From CBDDBX01 sp965225955 (GTDB lineage: Bacteria; Acidobacteriota; Aminicenantia; UBA2199), in contig CBDDBX010000026.1 in the NCBI GenBank assembly GCA_965225955.1, positions 1 to 64,000 of the forward strand: a stretch of 64,000 nt of DNA, given 5' to 3'. This document shows, piece after piece, positions 52,085 through 59,592 of the stretch. Positions within the stretch are counted from its first letter, which is position 1. Each line of letters opens with the position of its first letter. The position numbers and the translations under genes are program-made. Under the pieces are notes generated by a model that had not been told where the DNA came from, did not search any database, and worked only from the letters and a program-made list of their open reading frames with translations.

Positions 52085-52921
52085 ATGATCGATGTAATGA
52101 AGTTAATGTCTGTTCAGAAAGGGAGATCCCCTGTATCTTCTGCGGGGCTTTCAATAACAGGTAAAGTCAGATCAATTAACGAAGATTTTTTCAGTATTGA
52201 CAATGATAAACAGCTCTATATTGTTGCTGACGGACTGGGTGGACATAATGCAGGAGAAGTAGCAAGCAGCAACTCTACCAGAATAATAAATAACCTGATT
52301 ACTGAAGATATTATTGAGAAATTCCGCCAGCATGAAGACATTATAGGAGATGCTCTTATCAGTGCTGTTCTTGAAACACATCGGGCTATTTCAGAAATGG
52401 CACAGAAGAGTTCAGAGTATTCAAATATGGGAACAACTGTTGTAATGGCTCTGGTTATAGATTCTGTTATTCATCTTGTACATGTGGGTGATTCAAGAGC
52501 CTATCTTCTGAAGGATGGCAGTTTTAAAAGAGTCACAGATGATCACAGTTACGTAATGGCTCTCGTTAAAGAGGGCAAAATGTCTGAGAAAGATATCAGA
52601 AAGAGCCCTATCAAGAACCATCTGCTACAGGCTATAGGTTCCCCATCACCAATAAAACCTGAATATTCAAACTTCAGACTCTCTCCCGGAGATAAAGTAC
52701 TTCTCTGTTCTGACGGCTTATGGGAACTTATGGAAGATAATGAACTTGGAGATAGTCTTAAGAAAAAACTGCCACCCCAGGATATCTGTACTTTTCTTGT
52801 GGATACTGCAAACAATAATGGTGGTCACGACAATATAACTGCAGTAGTTGTTGAGAGTCTTCCGGCAAAATCAAATAGAAGTACTTACGGAAAAGTACTG
52901 AAATCAAAAAAGAAGCACTAA
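52085..52921 (+). CDS. PP2C-family Ser/Thr protein phosphatase
   Basis: Cytoplasmic metal-dependent phosphatase of 278 residues. Metal-binding motifs are intact: SINEDFF, VADGLGGHNAGEVAS, HVGDSRAYLL, LLCSDGLWELMED and GGHDNITAVVV. It resembles Stp/PrpC enzymes that oppose Hanks-type kinases, but no such kinase is in this window. ATG 52085 is the first start after the promoter. Its stop overlaps the end of the convergent 5-FTHF cycloligase gene. Confidence 0.92.
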   Translation: MIDVMKLMSVQKGRSPVSSAGLSITGKVRSINEDFFSIDNDKQLYIVADGLGGHNAGEVASSNSTRIINNLITEDIIEKFRQHEDIIGDALISAVLETHRAISEMAQKSSEYSNMGTTVVMALVIDSVIHLVHVGDSRAYLLKDGSFKRVTDDHSYVMALVKEGKMSEKDIRKSPIKNHLLQAIGSPSPIKPEYSNFRLSPGDKVLLCSDGLWELMEDNELGDSLKKKLPPQDICTFLVDTANNNGGHDNITAVVVESLPAKSNRSTYGKVLKSKKKH

Positions 52922-53466
52922 TCCGTAATAAGAATATCCATTTTTATATCGTGTTCTTCAACAGGTACAGAATCTGTAACCTGAAAATCGTAACAAATAC
53001 CTGCCAGAAGAGCTCTGCCTCTCAGGCTGCTTAGTATACGATCGTAGAACCCGCGGCCTCTTCCCATACGGTTCATATCTCTGTCAAAGGCTACTCCGGG
53101 AATCAGGGCAACATCAATTTTACCTGAAATGTCAAAAAGAGTACCAACTGGTTCAGGAATCCCAAACTGTTCCCCGGCAACCATGCTGTTTTCCCCTTCA
53201 TATACCCGTAATTCCAGTTCATCCCCTTTTACACAGGGAAGGAGAATTGTTTTACTCTTATACCAGCGATTGATAAAGTCCGGTGTATAGATCTCATCAT
53301 CCATTGACCAGAAACAGAAGAGCGTATCTGCGCTTACAAACCACTCTTCTCTCTCAAGTTTATGAAACAGTTCTAAGGATTTTGTCTGTCTCTTCTCTTC
53401 AGAAAGCAGGGCCTTTAAGCCCTTTATTTCTTTCCTTAAGGCTCTTTTGGCCTTTTTTACAGACAT
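52918..53466 (-). CDS. 5-formyltetrahydrofolate cyclo-ligase
   Basis: ATP-dependent enzyme of 182 residues converting 5-formyl-THF to 5,10-methenyl-THF in one-carbon metabolism. Family motifs are KRALRKEIKGLK, the nucleotide-binding loop region and the C-terminal signature MGRGRGFYDRIL. It shares one base with the FKBP gene upstream, so the two are coupled. Confidence 0.93.
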   Translation of the reverse strand: MSVKKAKRALRKEIKGLKALLSEEKRQTKSLELFHKLEREEWFVSADTLFCFWSMDDEIYTPDFINRWYKSKTILLPCVKGDELELRVYEGENSMVAGEQFGIPEPVGTLFDISGKIDVALIPGVAFDRDMNRMGRGRGFYDRILSSLRGRALLAGICYDFQVTDSVPVEEHDIKMDILITD

Positions 53467-53942
53467 TAAAGTGCGCTTAACAGCTGAACTTCAAAAACCA
53501 GAGATGTATATGGTGGAATAGATCCGGCACCTGATGAACCATATGCCAGAGAAGAAGGAAGAATCAGAGTCGCAGAACCACCAACATTCATTTTTGCAAT
53601 ACCTTCATCCCAGCCTTTAATAACTTTTCCTGAACCAAGAACAAAGGTGTAGACACCTGAATCGAATACATTTCCGTTAAGGAATTTACCTGTATACTGA
53701 ACAGTACAGCTGTTTCCGTTTTCAGCTCTTTTTCCGGTACCAACTATTTTCTCTATATAGTATAGGCCTGAAGCTGTAGGGTTAACAGTTATTCCATTGT
53801 CAGAGATATACTGTTCAAGGATTTTTTTCTCTTCATCAGCACTGTTGCCATCATTACTGTCACTTTTACAGGAGCTGAAAAAAAGAAGTCCTGCAGTAAG
53901 AATTGCAATACCAAAAATTTTAATAAACTTATAATTAGCCAT
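53466..53942 (-). CDS. Lipoprotein FKBP-type peptidyl-prolyl isomerase
   Basis: The 158-residue protein has a lipobox (LLFFSSC, Cys25), so it is a lipid-anchored periplasmic folding catalyst. One FKBP domain follows (YTGKFLNGNVFDSG, VIKGWDEGIAKMNVGG, LAYGSSGAGSIPPYTSLVFEVQLL), with the active-site aromatic and Asp residues present. The ATG has no usable Shine-Dalgarno and lies seven bases after a -10 box, so the mRNA is probably leaderless. Confidence 0.94.
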   Translation of the reverse strand: MANYKFIKIFGIAILTAGLLFFSSCKSDSNDGNSADEEKKILEQYISDNGITVNPTASGLYYIEKIVGTGKRAENGNSCTVQYTGKFLNGNVFDSGVYTFVLGSGKVIKGWDEGIAKMNVGGSATLILPSSLAYGSSGAGSIPPYTSLVFEVQLLSAL

Positions 53943-53949
53943 CAGAAAT

Positions 53950-53976
53950 CTTATAAAACCCTCCTACCATTGTCAA
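53950..53976 (-). promoter_or_regulatory. fkbp promoter, leaderless
   Basis: Minus-strand TTGACA (53971-53976) and TATAAG (53950-53955) with a 15-base spacer. The fkbp ATG starts seven bases after the -10 box. Confidence 0.6.
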
Positions 53977-54162
53977 GGTCTTCGAATGAAGGTCTTTGCC
54001 AATGTTGGAGCGAAGCGGGAAACATTGCTTCGCAAAGATGGTCTGTGAACGAAAGGAGGAACGAAGTGGAACCTGAGTAATTTCACAGATGGGTGATGCG
54101 ATAGCATCCTCCTTATTGCGCCAGCGCTCTCCTTATAATGCTTTTAAATTGATAAATCACAC

Positions 54163-54243
54163 AAAGAACACGGACTTTCAGGGACTAACACAGACAGACA
54201 CAGGTGAATTACATAACAAGCCTTGCTGGACTCATTAATACCT
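54163..54243 (+). repeat. Dispersed repeat ACACGGACTTTCAGGGACTAACACAG, copy 1
   Basis: About 80 bases, nearly identical to 56763-56853 over the whole length, including GGACTTTCAGGGACTAACAC, CACAGGTGAATTACAT and TTGCTGGACTCATTAATACC. The other copy has an 11-base insertion. A degenerate relative lies at 18611-18672. Confidence 0.85.
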
Positions 54244-54571
54244 CCCCACCAGCTTCACTGCTTTTATTTCATAAAGCAGCTTGCTGCCCCCCCTCCTCCT
54301 GAATAAAATCAGCAAAAGCTTCTTTATTCAGATGAGGGGATTTCTGCTATTCAATGGTAATTTGTACAGCTATTTGTCATGTAAATCAGCAATTTTTCAA
54401 CTTATTTTTTATGAACCAGCAGTAACTGTTTAAGACAAACAGAAATCCCCTCCTTCCCATTACCAAAATTAAACAGCGAACAACCAAATTTAAAAGGAGC
54501 AGGAAATCATCTCATACGTAACTATTCAAATAATAAGGAGGGGTGCCTGGTACTCCAGGTGGGGTGGTATT
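54237..54571. mobile_element. MITE-like element with 14-bp imperfect terminal inverted repeats
   Basis: AATACCTCCCCACC (54237-54250) and GGTGGGGTGGTATT (54558-54571) are inverse complements except at one position. They bound 335 bases without a gene. The right part (CCTGGTACTCCAGG) recurs at 18888-18940. Inside, AGATGAGGGGATTTCTGC near 54332-54349 is the inverse of a stretch at 18835-18848. Confidence 0.6.
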
Positions 54572-54678
54572 TGAAAGCCCAACAAGGCTTTATTTAGACT
54601 CACATCTGTTAAAACAACCGGGCAGGGAACTGGGATCGTGTTCCCTACCCAGCTAATTATTTCCTCATAAACAAACCC

Positions 54679-56085
54679 TTACCTTATCACCTGTATCGTC
54701 AACATAAGCACAGTTATTCCCGCCACCCCAATCAGTATGCCGGATCTGAAAAGATGGGCAGTATTAATATGCCCTGAAGCATAAGCGATAGAATTAGGCG
54801 GAGTACTTATAGGAAGTGCCATAGCCATGGATGAAGATAGAGCTACAGCAATTATTATCATTTTCATATCACCACCGTGAATTAACTGTGGAAAGGCTCC
54901 CTGGAAAGTTGCTATAACCGGAAGCAGAAGATTCACAGCTACTGTATGGGACATAAAGGAGCTCATAAGAACAGTTACAAGAATAACCAGAAGAAGCAGA
55001 ATACCAAGATATGATACCTCCACCTTAAGGAGTTCAAGAATTCTGTTGCACAAACCAGTCTTTTCAATACCCATTCCAAGGGCAAATCCTCCTGAAACAA
55101 GCCACAACACATCCCAGTTAACTTTTTCAAGATCCTCTCTGTTTAAGATTCCTGAAACAAGAAAAACCATTACCGGAATCATTGCAACAACACTGGTACT
55201 CAATCCATGTAATGAACCTGTAATCCATAAGAGGATTGTTCCCAGACAGGTGGCTGCCACCAGATAGTGTCTTTTTCCCATTTTAAAATCATTATTAAAA
55301 TCCACATCAATAGCTTCTGTCTGAGCCGGATACATTCTAAGCAACAGCTTCCACAAAAAAAAGAGCATAACCACTACAAAAGGAACAGCAAAACCCATCC
55401 ATTCTCCAAAAGTAACAGACTGACTATCAGTAAGATATTTCATTGCCACTGCATTTGGAGGAGTTCCAATAGGAGTTCCGATGCCTCCTATATTTGCTGC
55501 AAAAGGAACCGCCAGTACAAAAGCTATTTTACCCTTATCCCCTCCGTCAAAAGCATCGATTACCGGAGCCATAAGAGCCATCATCATTGCTGTGGTTGCA
55601 GTATTACTCATAAACATTGAGAAGAATGCAGTTGTAAAAATTATACCCAGCATGACTTTTTCAGGCCTGCTTCCACAGAAGTTCAGAATAAACCGGGCCA
55701 GCTCTTTATCGAGTCCAAGCTTTCTTATAGCAATTGAGATAAAAAAACCTCCCAGAAACAGAAGAATCAGAGGATGAGCAAAGTTGTTCATTATATCTCT
55801 GTGACTGATAATGTTCCCCATACTTCTCTCACTGTATCCACCGCTGTTTATAAGAAAAGCAAAGCCCTTATCTGAAATAAAAAGCAGTTGCATAACAATT
55901 ACCATTATGGAGGTAGCGTATACCGGAATAATTTCAAAAGCCCAGCAGATAACAGCCATAGCCATTATTGCAATAAATCTCTGCTCCACCAGAGATACAC
56001 TATACTTAAGACATATACTATCCGGTACAAGCATTATCAGCACCGGAAAAATAGCTGCAATCATCAATCTCTTTCTATCAACCAT
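54679..56085 (-). CDS. SLC13/DASS-family Na+/dicarboxylate (or anion) symporter
   Basis: Inner-membrane carrier of 468 residues with about 11-12 helices. Family landmarks are AFEIIPVYATSIMV, the first SNT motif (MSNTATT), GTPIGTPPNA and, in the second half, SFMSHTVAV (SNT changed to SHT) and ISTPPNSIAYA. DASS carriers import succinate, malate or related anions with Na+; the NQR complex encoded at 491-6294 could supply that gradient. It is second in a B12-riboswitch operon behind the biotinyl-domain gene (22-base gap). Confidence 0.9.
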   Translation of the reverse strand: MVDRKRLMIAAIFPVLIMLVPDSICLKYSVSLVEQRFIAIMAMAVICWAFEIIPVYATSIMVIVMQLLFISDKGFAFLINSGGYSERSMGNIISHRDIMNNFAHPLILLFLGGFFISIAIRKLGLDKELARFILNFCGSRPEKVMLGIIFTTAFFSMFMSNTATTAMMMALMAPVIDAFDGGDKGKIAFVLAVPFAANIGGIGTPIGTPPNAVAMKYLTDSQSVTFGEWMGFAVPFVVVMLFFLWKLLLRMYPAQTEAIDVDFNNDFKMGKRHYLVAATCLGTILLWITGSLHGLSTSVVAMIPVMVFLVSGILNREDLEKVNWDVLWLVSGGFALGMGIEKTGLCNRILELLKVEVSYLGILLLLVILVTVLMSSFMSHTVAVNLLLPVIATFQGAFPQLIHGGDMKMIIIAVALSSSMAMALPISTPPNSIAYASGHINTAHLFRSGILIGVAGITVLMLTIQVIR

Positions 56086-56107
56086 TAAAAAACTCCTGTC
56101 TCTCCTC

Positions 56108-56398
56108 TCATATTCTGTTATCCTGATCTGAAGAGCTCTCTCTTATTGAAAAGAGAAGCTGTCCCTCCATTACTGTCTCTTCATTATCCGCATGAATCTC
56201 TTTCATGTATCCTTCTGTACTGCTTCTGATTTCGCTTATAGATTTCATGGATTCGATAATACACAGAACATCTCCTTTTTTAACTCTTTTCCCAACATCT
56301 ACAAAAGGATCAAATCCCGGATATGCAGACCTGTAAAAGGTTCCGGTTACCGGAGCATGGAAATCCACAACCTTTAAAAAACTCTCATTTTTTTTCAT
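56108..56398 (-). CDS. Stand-alone biotinyl (BCCP-like) domain protein
   Basis: The 96-residue protein is a single biotin/lipoyl domain that follows the AccB C-terminus closely: APVTGTFYRSAYPGFDPFVDVGKRVKKGDVLCIIE. The modified lysine is Lys52, but the canonical EAMKM reads ESMKS (49-53), so biotinylation efficiency is uncertain. There is no carboxylase or decarboxylase gene nearby. It is the first gene under the cobalamin riboswitch and precedes the SLC13 carrier. GGGAGAG precedes the ATG. A B12-linked propionate/methylmalonyl route is a guess. Confidence 0.85.
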   Translation of the reverse strand: MKKNESFLKVVDFHAPVTGTFYRSAYPGFDPFVDVGKRVKKGDVLCIIESMKSISEIRSSTEGYMKEIHADNEETVMEGQLLFSIRESSSDQDNRI

Positions 56399-56419
56399 AG
56401 AGCTCTCCCGTTAAAATTC

Positions 56420-56455
56420 ATGATTTATGAATAGAGAAATCTCCACATAAATCAT
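56420..56455 (-). promoter_or_regulatory. 10-bp perfect hairpin in the leader of the biotinyl-domain gene
   Basis: ATGATTTATG (56420-56429) and CATAAATCAT (56446-56455) are perfect inverse complements, in the leader between the riboswitch and the ribosome binding site. It could be part of the riboswitch expression platform; it lacks the T-tract of a terminator. Confidence 0.45.
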
Positions 56456-56520
56456 ATCACTTCAAAAAAGTAATTTAACTCTTCTGCTTTCCGCCCACCG
56501 CAGAAAACAACAAAAATAAC

Positions 56521-56685
56521 AGCTTAGTAGGTCTTCCGGCTCCCGGATATCTTCAACAGCCTTCCCATTCAGATGAACAGTGGCTGTCAAGGTTGAAGAC
56601 TTGGCTGAAAGATCAGCATCCGGTCACGGCAGCGGGGGCTGCGGGGTTGAACACTCAGTTCTCCCTCTTCCCTTGAACTAAACCG
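56521..56685 (-). ncRNA. Cobalamin (B12) riboswitch
   Basis: The minus strand carries the conserved cobalamin aptamer elements in order: GCAGCCCCCGCTGCCGTGA (56624-56642), the B12-box core AGCCACTG (GCCACTG at 56578-56584), GGGAAGGC (56559-56566) and CCGGAAGACC (56530-56539). It begins right at the predicted transcription start and ends about 120 bases before the biotinyl-domain gene. Adenosyl- or methylcobalamin would be expected to repress the operon. Confidence 0.95.
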
Positions 56686-56690
56686 CGTCT

Positions 56691-56719
56691 ATTATACCCC
56701 CCTCTTTCAATAAAATCAA
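56691..56719 (-). promoter_or_regulatory. Promoter of the cobalamin-riboswitch operon
   Basis: Minus-strand TTGATT (56714-56719) and TATAAT (56691-56696) with an ideal 17-base spacer, placing the start near 56684 at the 5' edge of the aptamer. Confidence 0.85.
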
Positions 56720-56762
56720 CAGGTAAAATTATAAAAAGTTTACATCCTGAGCAGAGCTCAGG

Positions 56763-56853
56763 AAGAACACGGACTTTCAGGGACTAACACAGACAGACAA
56801 CAGACCGACACAGGTGAATTACATGGCAAGGCTTGCTGGACTCATTAATACCT
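56763..56853 (+). repeat. Dispersed repeat ACACGGACTTTCAGGGACTAACACAG, copy 2
   Basis: Near-identical to 54163-54243 but with an 11-base insertion, which itself partly repeats CAGAC/CCGACA. A reversed, shorter relative (AGTCCGTGTAAGTCAGTGC) lies near 57063-57081. The 56854-57149 remainder holds no convincing gene. Confidence 0.85.
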
Positions 56854-57149
56854 GTTTCAGAAACTGAATCGTATGGGCAAGGCATGCCTTGGGCCTACAT
56901 GATTAACAGTTGATTTGTCTTCTGTTGAACAACCCCTACGGGTTATTCTGATTTACAATAGTGCAGAGCAGGATGTAGGGATTCCCCTGTGTTTTAACCA
57001 TGGCGAAACTTTAGCGAAGACAGGTGGGTATCCTCTCCCTGCAGGGTACCAGTCACTGTTAGTCCGTGTAAGTCAGTGCATTTTTCTCTTTCTGTTTTAC
57101 AAAACCGGACATTGTGTATTAGAATTCTATTTTAAGTGAGAGGTGGTTA

Positions 57150-58187
57150 ATGAAAATAGAGCTCGGTAAAACCGGTTTGATGATAAATCCTGTAGGCTTT
57201 GGTGGCATCCCCATTCAGAGGCTTACTGTGGAAGAAGCTGTAAAGATTATTAATGAAGCAATTGATGCTGGTATCAACTTCTTTGATACTTCAAGAATCT
57301 ATTCTGACAGTGAAACAAAGATGGGTCAGGTTTTTTCTAAAAGAAGAGAAGAGGTAATTATTGCTACAAAATCCTACTCCAGAGATAGAGAGAATGTTCT
57401 TAAAGATCTGGATGTTTCATTAAAAGAGTTGCAGACAGATCATATTGAGCTCTTTCAGCTCCACAATGTTTCAACTGAGAAGGATTTTAACGATATATTC
57501 CTCCCTGATGGAGCGCTTGCAGGTCTTGTTGAGGCTAAAAAGGCTGGTAAAATCGGACATATTGGGATTACCGGTCATAAACCCTGGATCGTTCTTGAAG
57601 CTCTTAAGAAATTTGATTTTGCTACAATCCAGGTTCCTTTCAATATAATAGAAACTGAATGCAAAAAAGAGCTTCTGCCTTTTGCTAAAGAGAGAGGCAT
57701 TGGAATGATTGCTATGAAACCTGTTGCAGGTGGAGCATTGCGTAATGTCCCTCTCAGCCTGAGATACATTCTCACTGAAGGAGCAGACGTTGTAATCCCC
57801 GGAATGGATAAATCTGAGCAGATTCCCGATAATCTCAGCGTTCTGGATAACCTGAACAAACTTACTCAGGAGGAGCTGAATCTTCTGCTTCATGAAAAAG
57901 AGGAACTTGGGGACTCTTTCTGTCGTAGGTGTGAATATTGCATGCCCTGCCCTGAAGGTTTACCTGTAACCTTCCTTCATCTTCTTTCTGCCTACTACTT
58001 CAGATACGATCTGAAAGACTGGGCTTACGATAGAATTAAATCACTGCCTAAAACATATAAAGACTGTACCGGTTGTGGAGCCTGTATCAAAAAATGCCCA
58101 TATGATCTCGATTCACCGGCAATATTTAAAGATGTCTGGAAAAGAATCCAGGAGGACCGGGATAGGAAATTTTCTAAAAAAGTTTAA
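57150..58187 (+). CDS. Aldo/keto reductase with C-terminal ferredoxin-type 4Fe-4S domain
   Basis: The 345-residue protein has an NAD(P)H-dependent AKR barrel (FFDTSRIYSDSE with catalytic Asp/Tyr, Lys in IATKSYS, His in FQLHNV) followed by two cysteine clusters, CRRCEYCMPCPEG and CTGCGACIKKCPYD. This fusion, common in anaerobes, suggests electron exchange between NAD(P)H and an Fe-S carrier; the substrate is unknown. GAGAGGTGG precedes the ATG. It is a single-gene unit with its own terminator. Confidence 0.92.
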   Translation: MKIELGKTGLMINPVGFGGIPIQRLTVEEAVKIINEAIDAGINFFDTSRIYSDSETKMGQVFSKRREEVIIATKSYSRDRENVLKDLDVSLKELQTDHIELFQLHNVSTEKDFNDIFLPDGALAGLVEAKKAGKIGHIGITGHKPWIVLEALKKFDFATIQVPFNIIETECKKELLPFAKERGIGMIAMKPVAGGALRNVPLSLRYILTEGADVVIPGMDKSEQIPDNLSVLDNLNKLTQEELNLLLHEKEELGDSFCRRCEYCMPCPEGLPVTFLHLLSAYYFRYDLKDWAYDRIKSLPKTYKDCTGCGACIKKCPYDLDSPAIFKDVWKRIQEDRDRKFSKKV

Positions 58188-58203
58188 AAAGCAGAACGCT
58201 AAT

Positions 58204-58465
58204 ACACGCGAATAAAAGAGATGAAAAAAAGATTTTCCATCTCTTTTTCCAACTATCATTCAAATAAATCTCTGCCAATCCCCTAGAATAAGCCTTTTAA
58301 CCCACATTAGACCTTAATGACGCAAGTTCGTGACTGGCAAAGCCATGGGAACATTCACCTTTTATTCGTGTTAATTTAAAAGGAGTCTATTAAAAAGTGA
58401 GTAAAAGATTAAAAACGTAAGTCTTTTACGAACTTTTTAATATTTCTTTGCTTTTATTCGCGTGT
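58204..58465. repeat. 262-base interval bounded by a 15-bp perfect inverted repeat
   Basis: ACACGCGAATAAAAG (58204-58218) and CTTTTATTCGCGTGT (58451-58465) are perfect inverse complements. Inside lie a partial third copy (CCTTTTATTCGTGTTAAT near 58357) and a hairpin of two stems at 58390-58408 / 58422-58440 (TTAAAAAGT + GTAAAAGA). No gene is seen between 58188 and 58550. Confidence 0.7.
58215..58246 (+). terminator. Terminator after the aldo/keto reductase gene
   Basis: Nine-pair stem AAAGAGATG / CATCTCTTT followed by a T run, 28 bases past the stop codon. Confidence 0.8.
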
Positions 58466-58550
58466 CTTCGCGTTAAACTGTTTTTTGGTATTAGTTTTGA
58501 GACAATCTGTAACGTAGGTATTTCCTTATTCATATATGTAAGTAAAGATT

Positions 58551-59582
58551 TTACAATATTATCCCTGCAGCGGTGATTATGTCATCTTTATAAAAAACAC
58601 CTACCTGCCCACGGGTTACGGATTTTACTGGTTTCTCAAATTTAACTTTTATATTATCATCAGTAATCTCAGTAACAGTACACCCTACTGGTTCGGTCAT
58701 GTATCTTATCTTAACTTTAAGAGTATCCCCTGCTTCAGCCTTACTCCAGAAAACCATATCTTTAAGTTCCATCTCTTCTGAGTAGAGATACTTCTCATCT
58801 CCCAGAGTAATGGTATTGTTCACCATATCTTTTTTAACAACATAGAGTTTACGGTCAGAAGCAAAACCTGTGCCTCTTCTCTGGCCTATAGTAAAGTAGA
58901 AAGCGCCTCTGTGAGTTCCAATCTTCTTACCATCTATATCCAGAATATCCCCGGGTTTCATTACATCTTCCGGCAGACGATCTCTCAGAAACTCTTCAAG
59001 TTTTCCCCCTTCAAGGAAGCAGATATCCTGACTCTCTTTGCCTCCTCCCACAAGAGGAAGACCGGCAACTGTTTCCCTTACCTTATCAAGACTCATCCCA
59101 AAAAGAGGAAATAGAATATTTTTCAGCCTCTCTCTACCAATAAGAGAGAGAAAATAGATCTGGGTCTTCTTCTGTTCTGCAGGTTCACTGAGAAAATCAA
59201 ATCCCTCGATACTCATCTTATCTGCATAGTGTCCTGTAGCAAACTTATCAGCTCCCATCTTCTCAAAAGCATAGTCCATCAGAAGACCAAATTTTATATC
59301 TCTGTTACATAAGGCACAGGGGTTTGGAGTCTCGCCATTAACATAGGATTTTATAAAATAGTCTACAACTTTTTCATTAAATGGCTCCCTGAAGTCCACA
59401 AGCTCAACTTCAATACCAATAGCTTCACCAAGTTTTTTTATCTTCTCCGACTTCTCTGCTTCACCCTCAAATCCCATAAGCATTGTAAGGCCCTTAACCT
59501 TATAGCCCTGCTTTTTCAGAAGAATTGAAGCAGTAGTTGAGTCTTTTCCGCCACTAAAACCGACAACAACTGTTCCTTTCAT
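58551..59582 (-). CDS. mnmA: tRNA 2-thiouridylase, MnmA family
   Basis: ATP-dependent sulfurtransferase of 343 residues that makes 2-thiouridine at tRNA wobble position 34. The PP-loop is SGGKDS (10-15), a departure from the usual SGGVDS. The two catalytic cysteines are present as Cys89 in TPNPCALCN and Cys188 in GKESQDICFL. HRGAFYFTIGQRRG and the C-terminal beta-barrel segment NNTITLGDEKYLYS match MnmA. It is last in a minus-strand series with two ABC exporter genes (10-base gap) and bshA. Confidence 0.88.
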   Translation of the reverse strand: MKGTVVVGFSGGKDSTTASILLKKQGYKVKGLTMLMGFEGEAEKSEKIKKLGEAIGIEVELVDFREPFNEKVVDYFIKSYVNGETPNPCALCNRDIKFGLLMDYAFEKMGADKFATGHYADKMSIEGFDFLSEPAEQKKTQIYFLSLIGRERLKNILFPLFGMSLDKVRETVAGLPLVGGGKESQDICFLEGGKLEEFLRDRLPEDVMKPGDILDIDGKKIGTHRGAFYFTIGQRRGTGFASDRKLYVVKKDMVNNTITLGDEKYLYSEEMELKDMVFWSKAEAGDTLKVKIRYMTEPVGCTVTEITDDNIKVKFEKPVKSVTRGQVGVFYKDDIITAAGIIL

Positions 59583-59592
59583 ATTTCACCTT

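Larger units (their letters stand above)
53977..54678. other. Noncoding repeat-rich region between fkbp and the SLC13 gene
   Basis: It holds short inverted repeats (for example CAATGTT / AACATTG near 54001-54031), copy 1 of the GGACTAACACAG repeat and the 54237-54571 element. No gene is seen. Confidence 0.65.

Noticed and set aside
56915..57139. 74-codon frame upstream of the aldo/keto reductase
   Set aside because: It overlaps repeat remnants such as AGTCCGTGTAAGTC; the translation resembles no protein.
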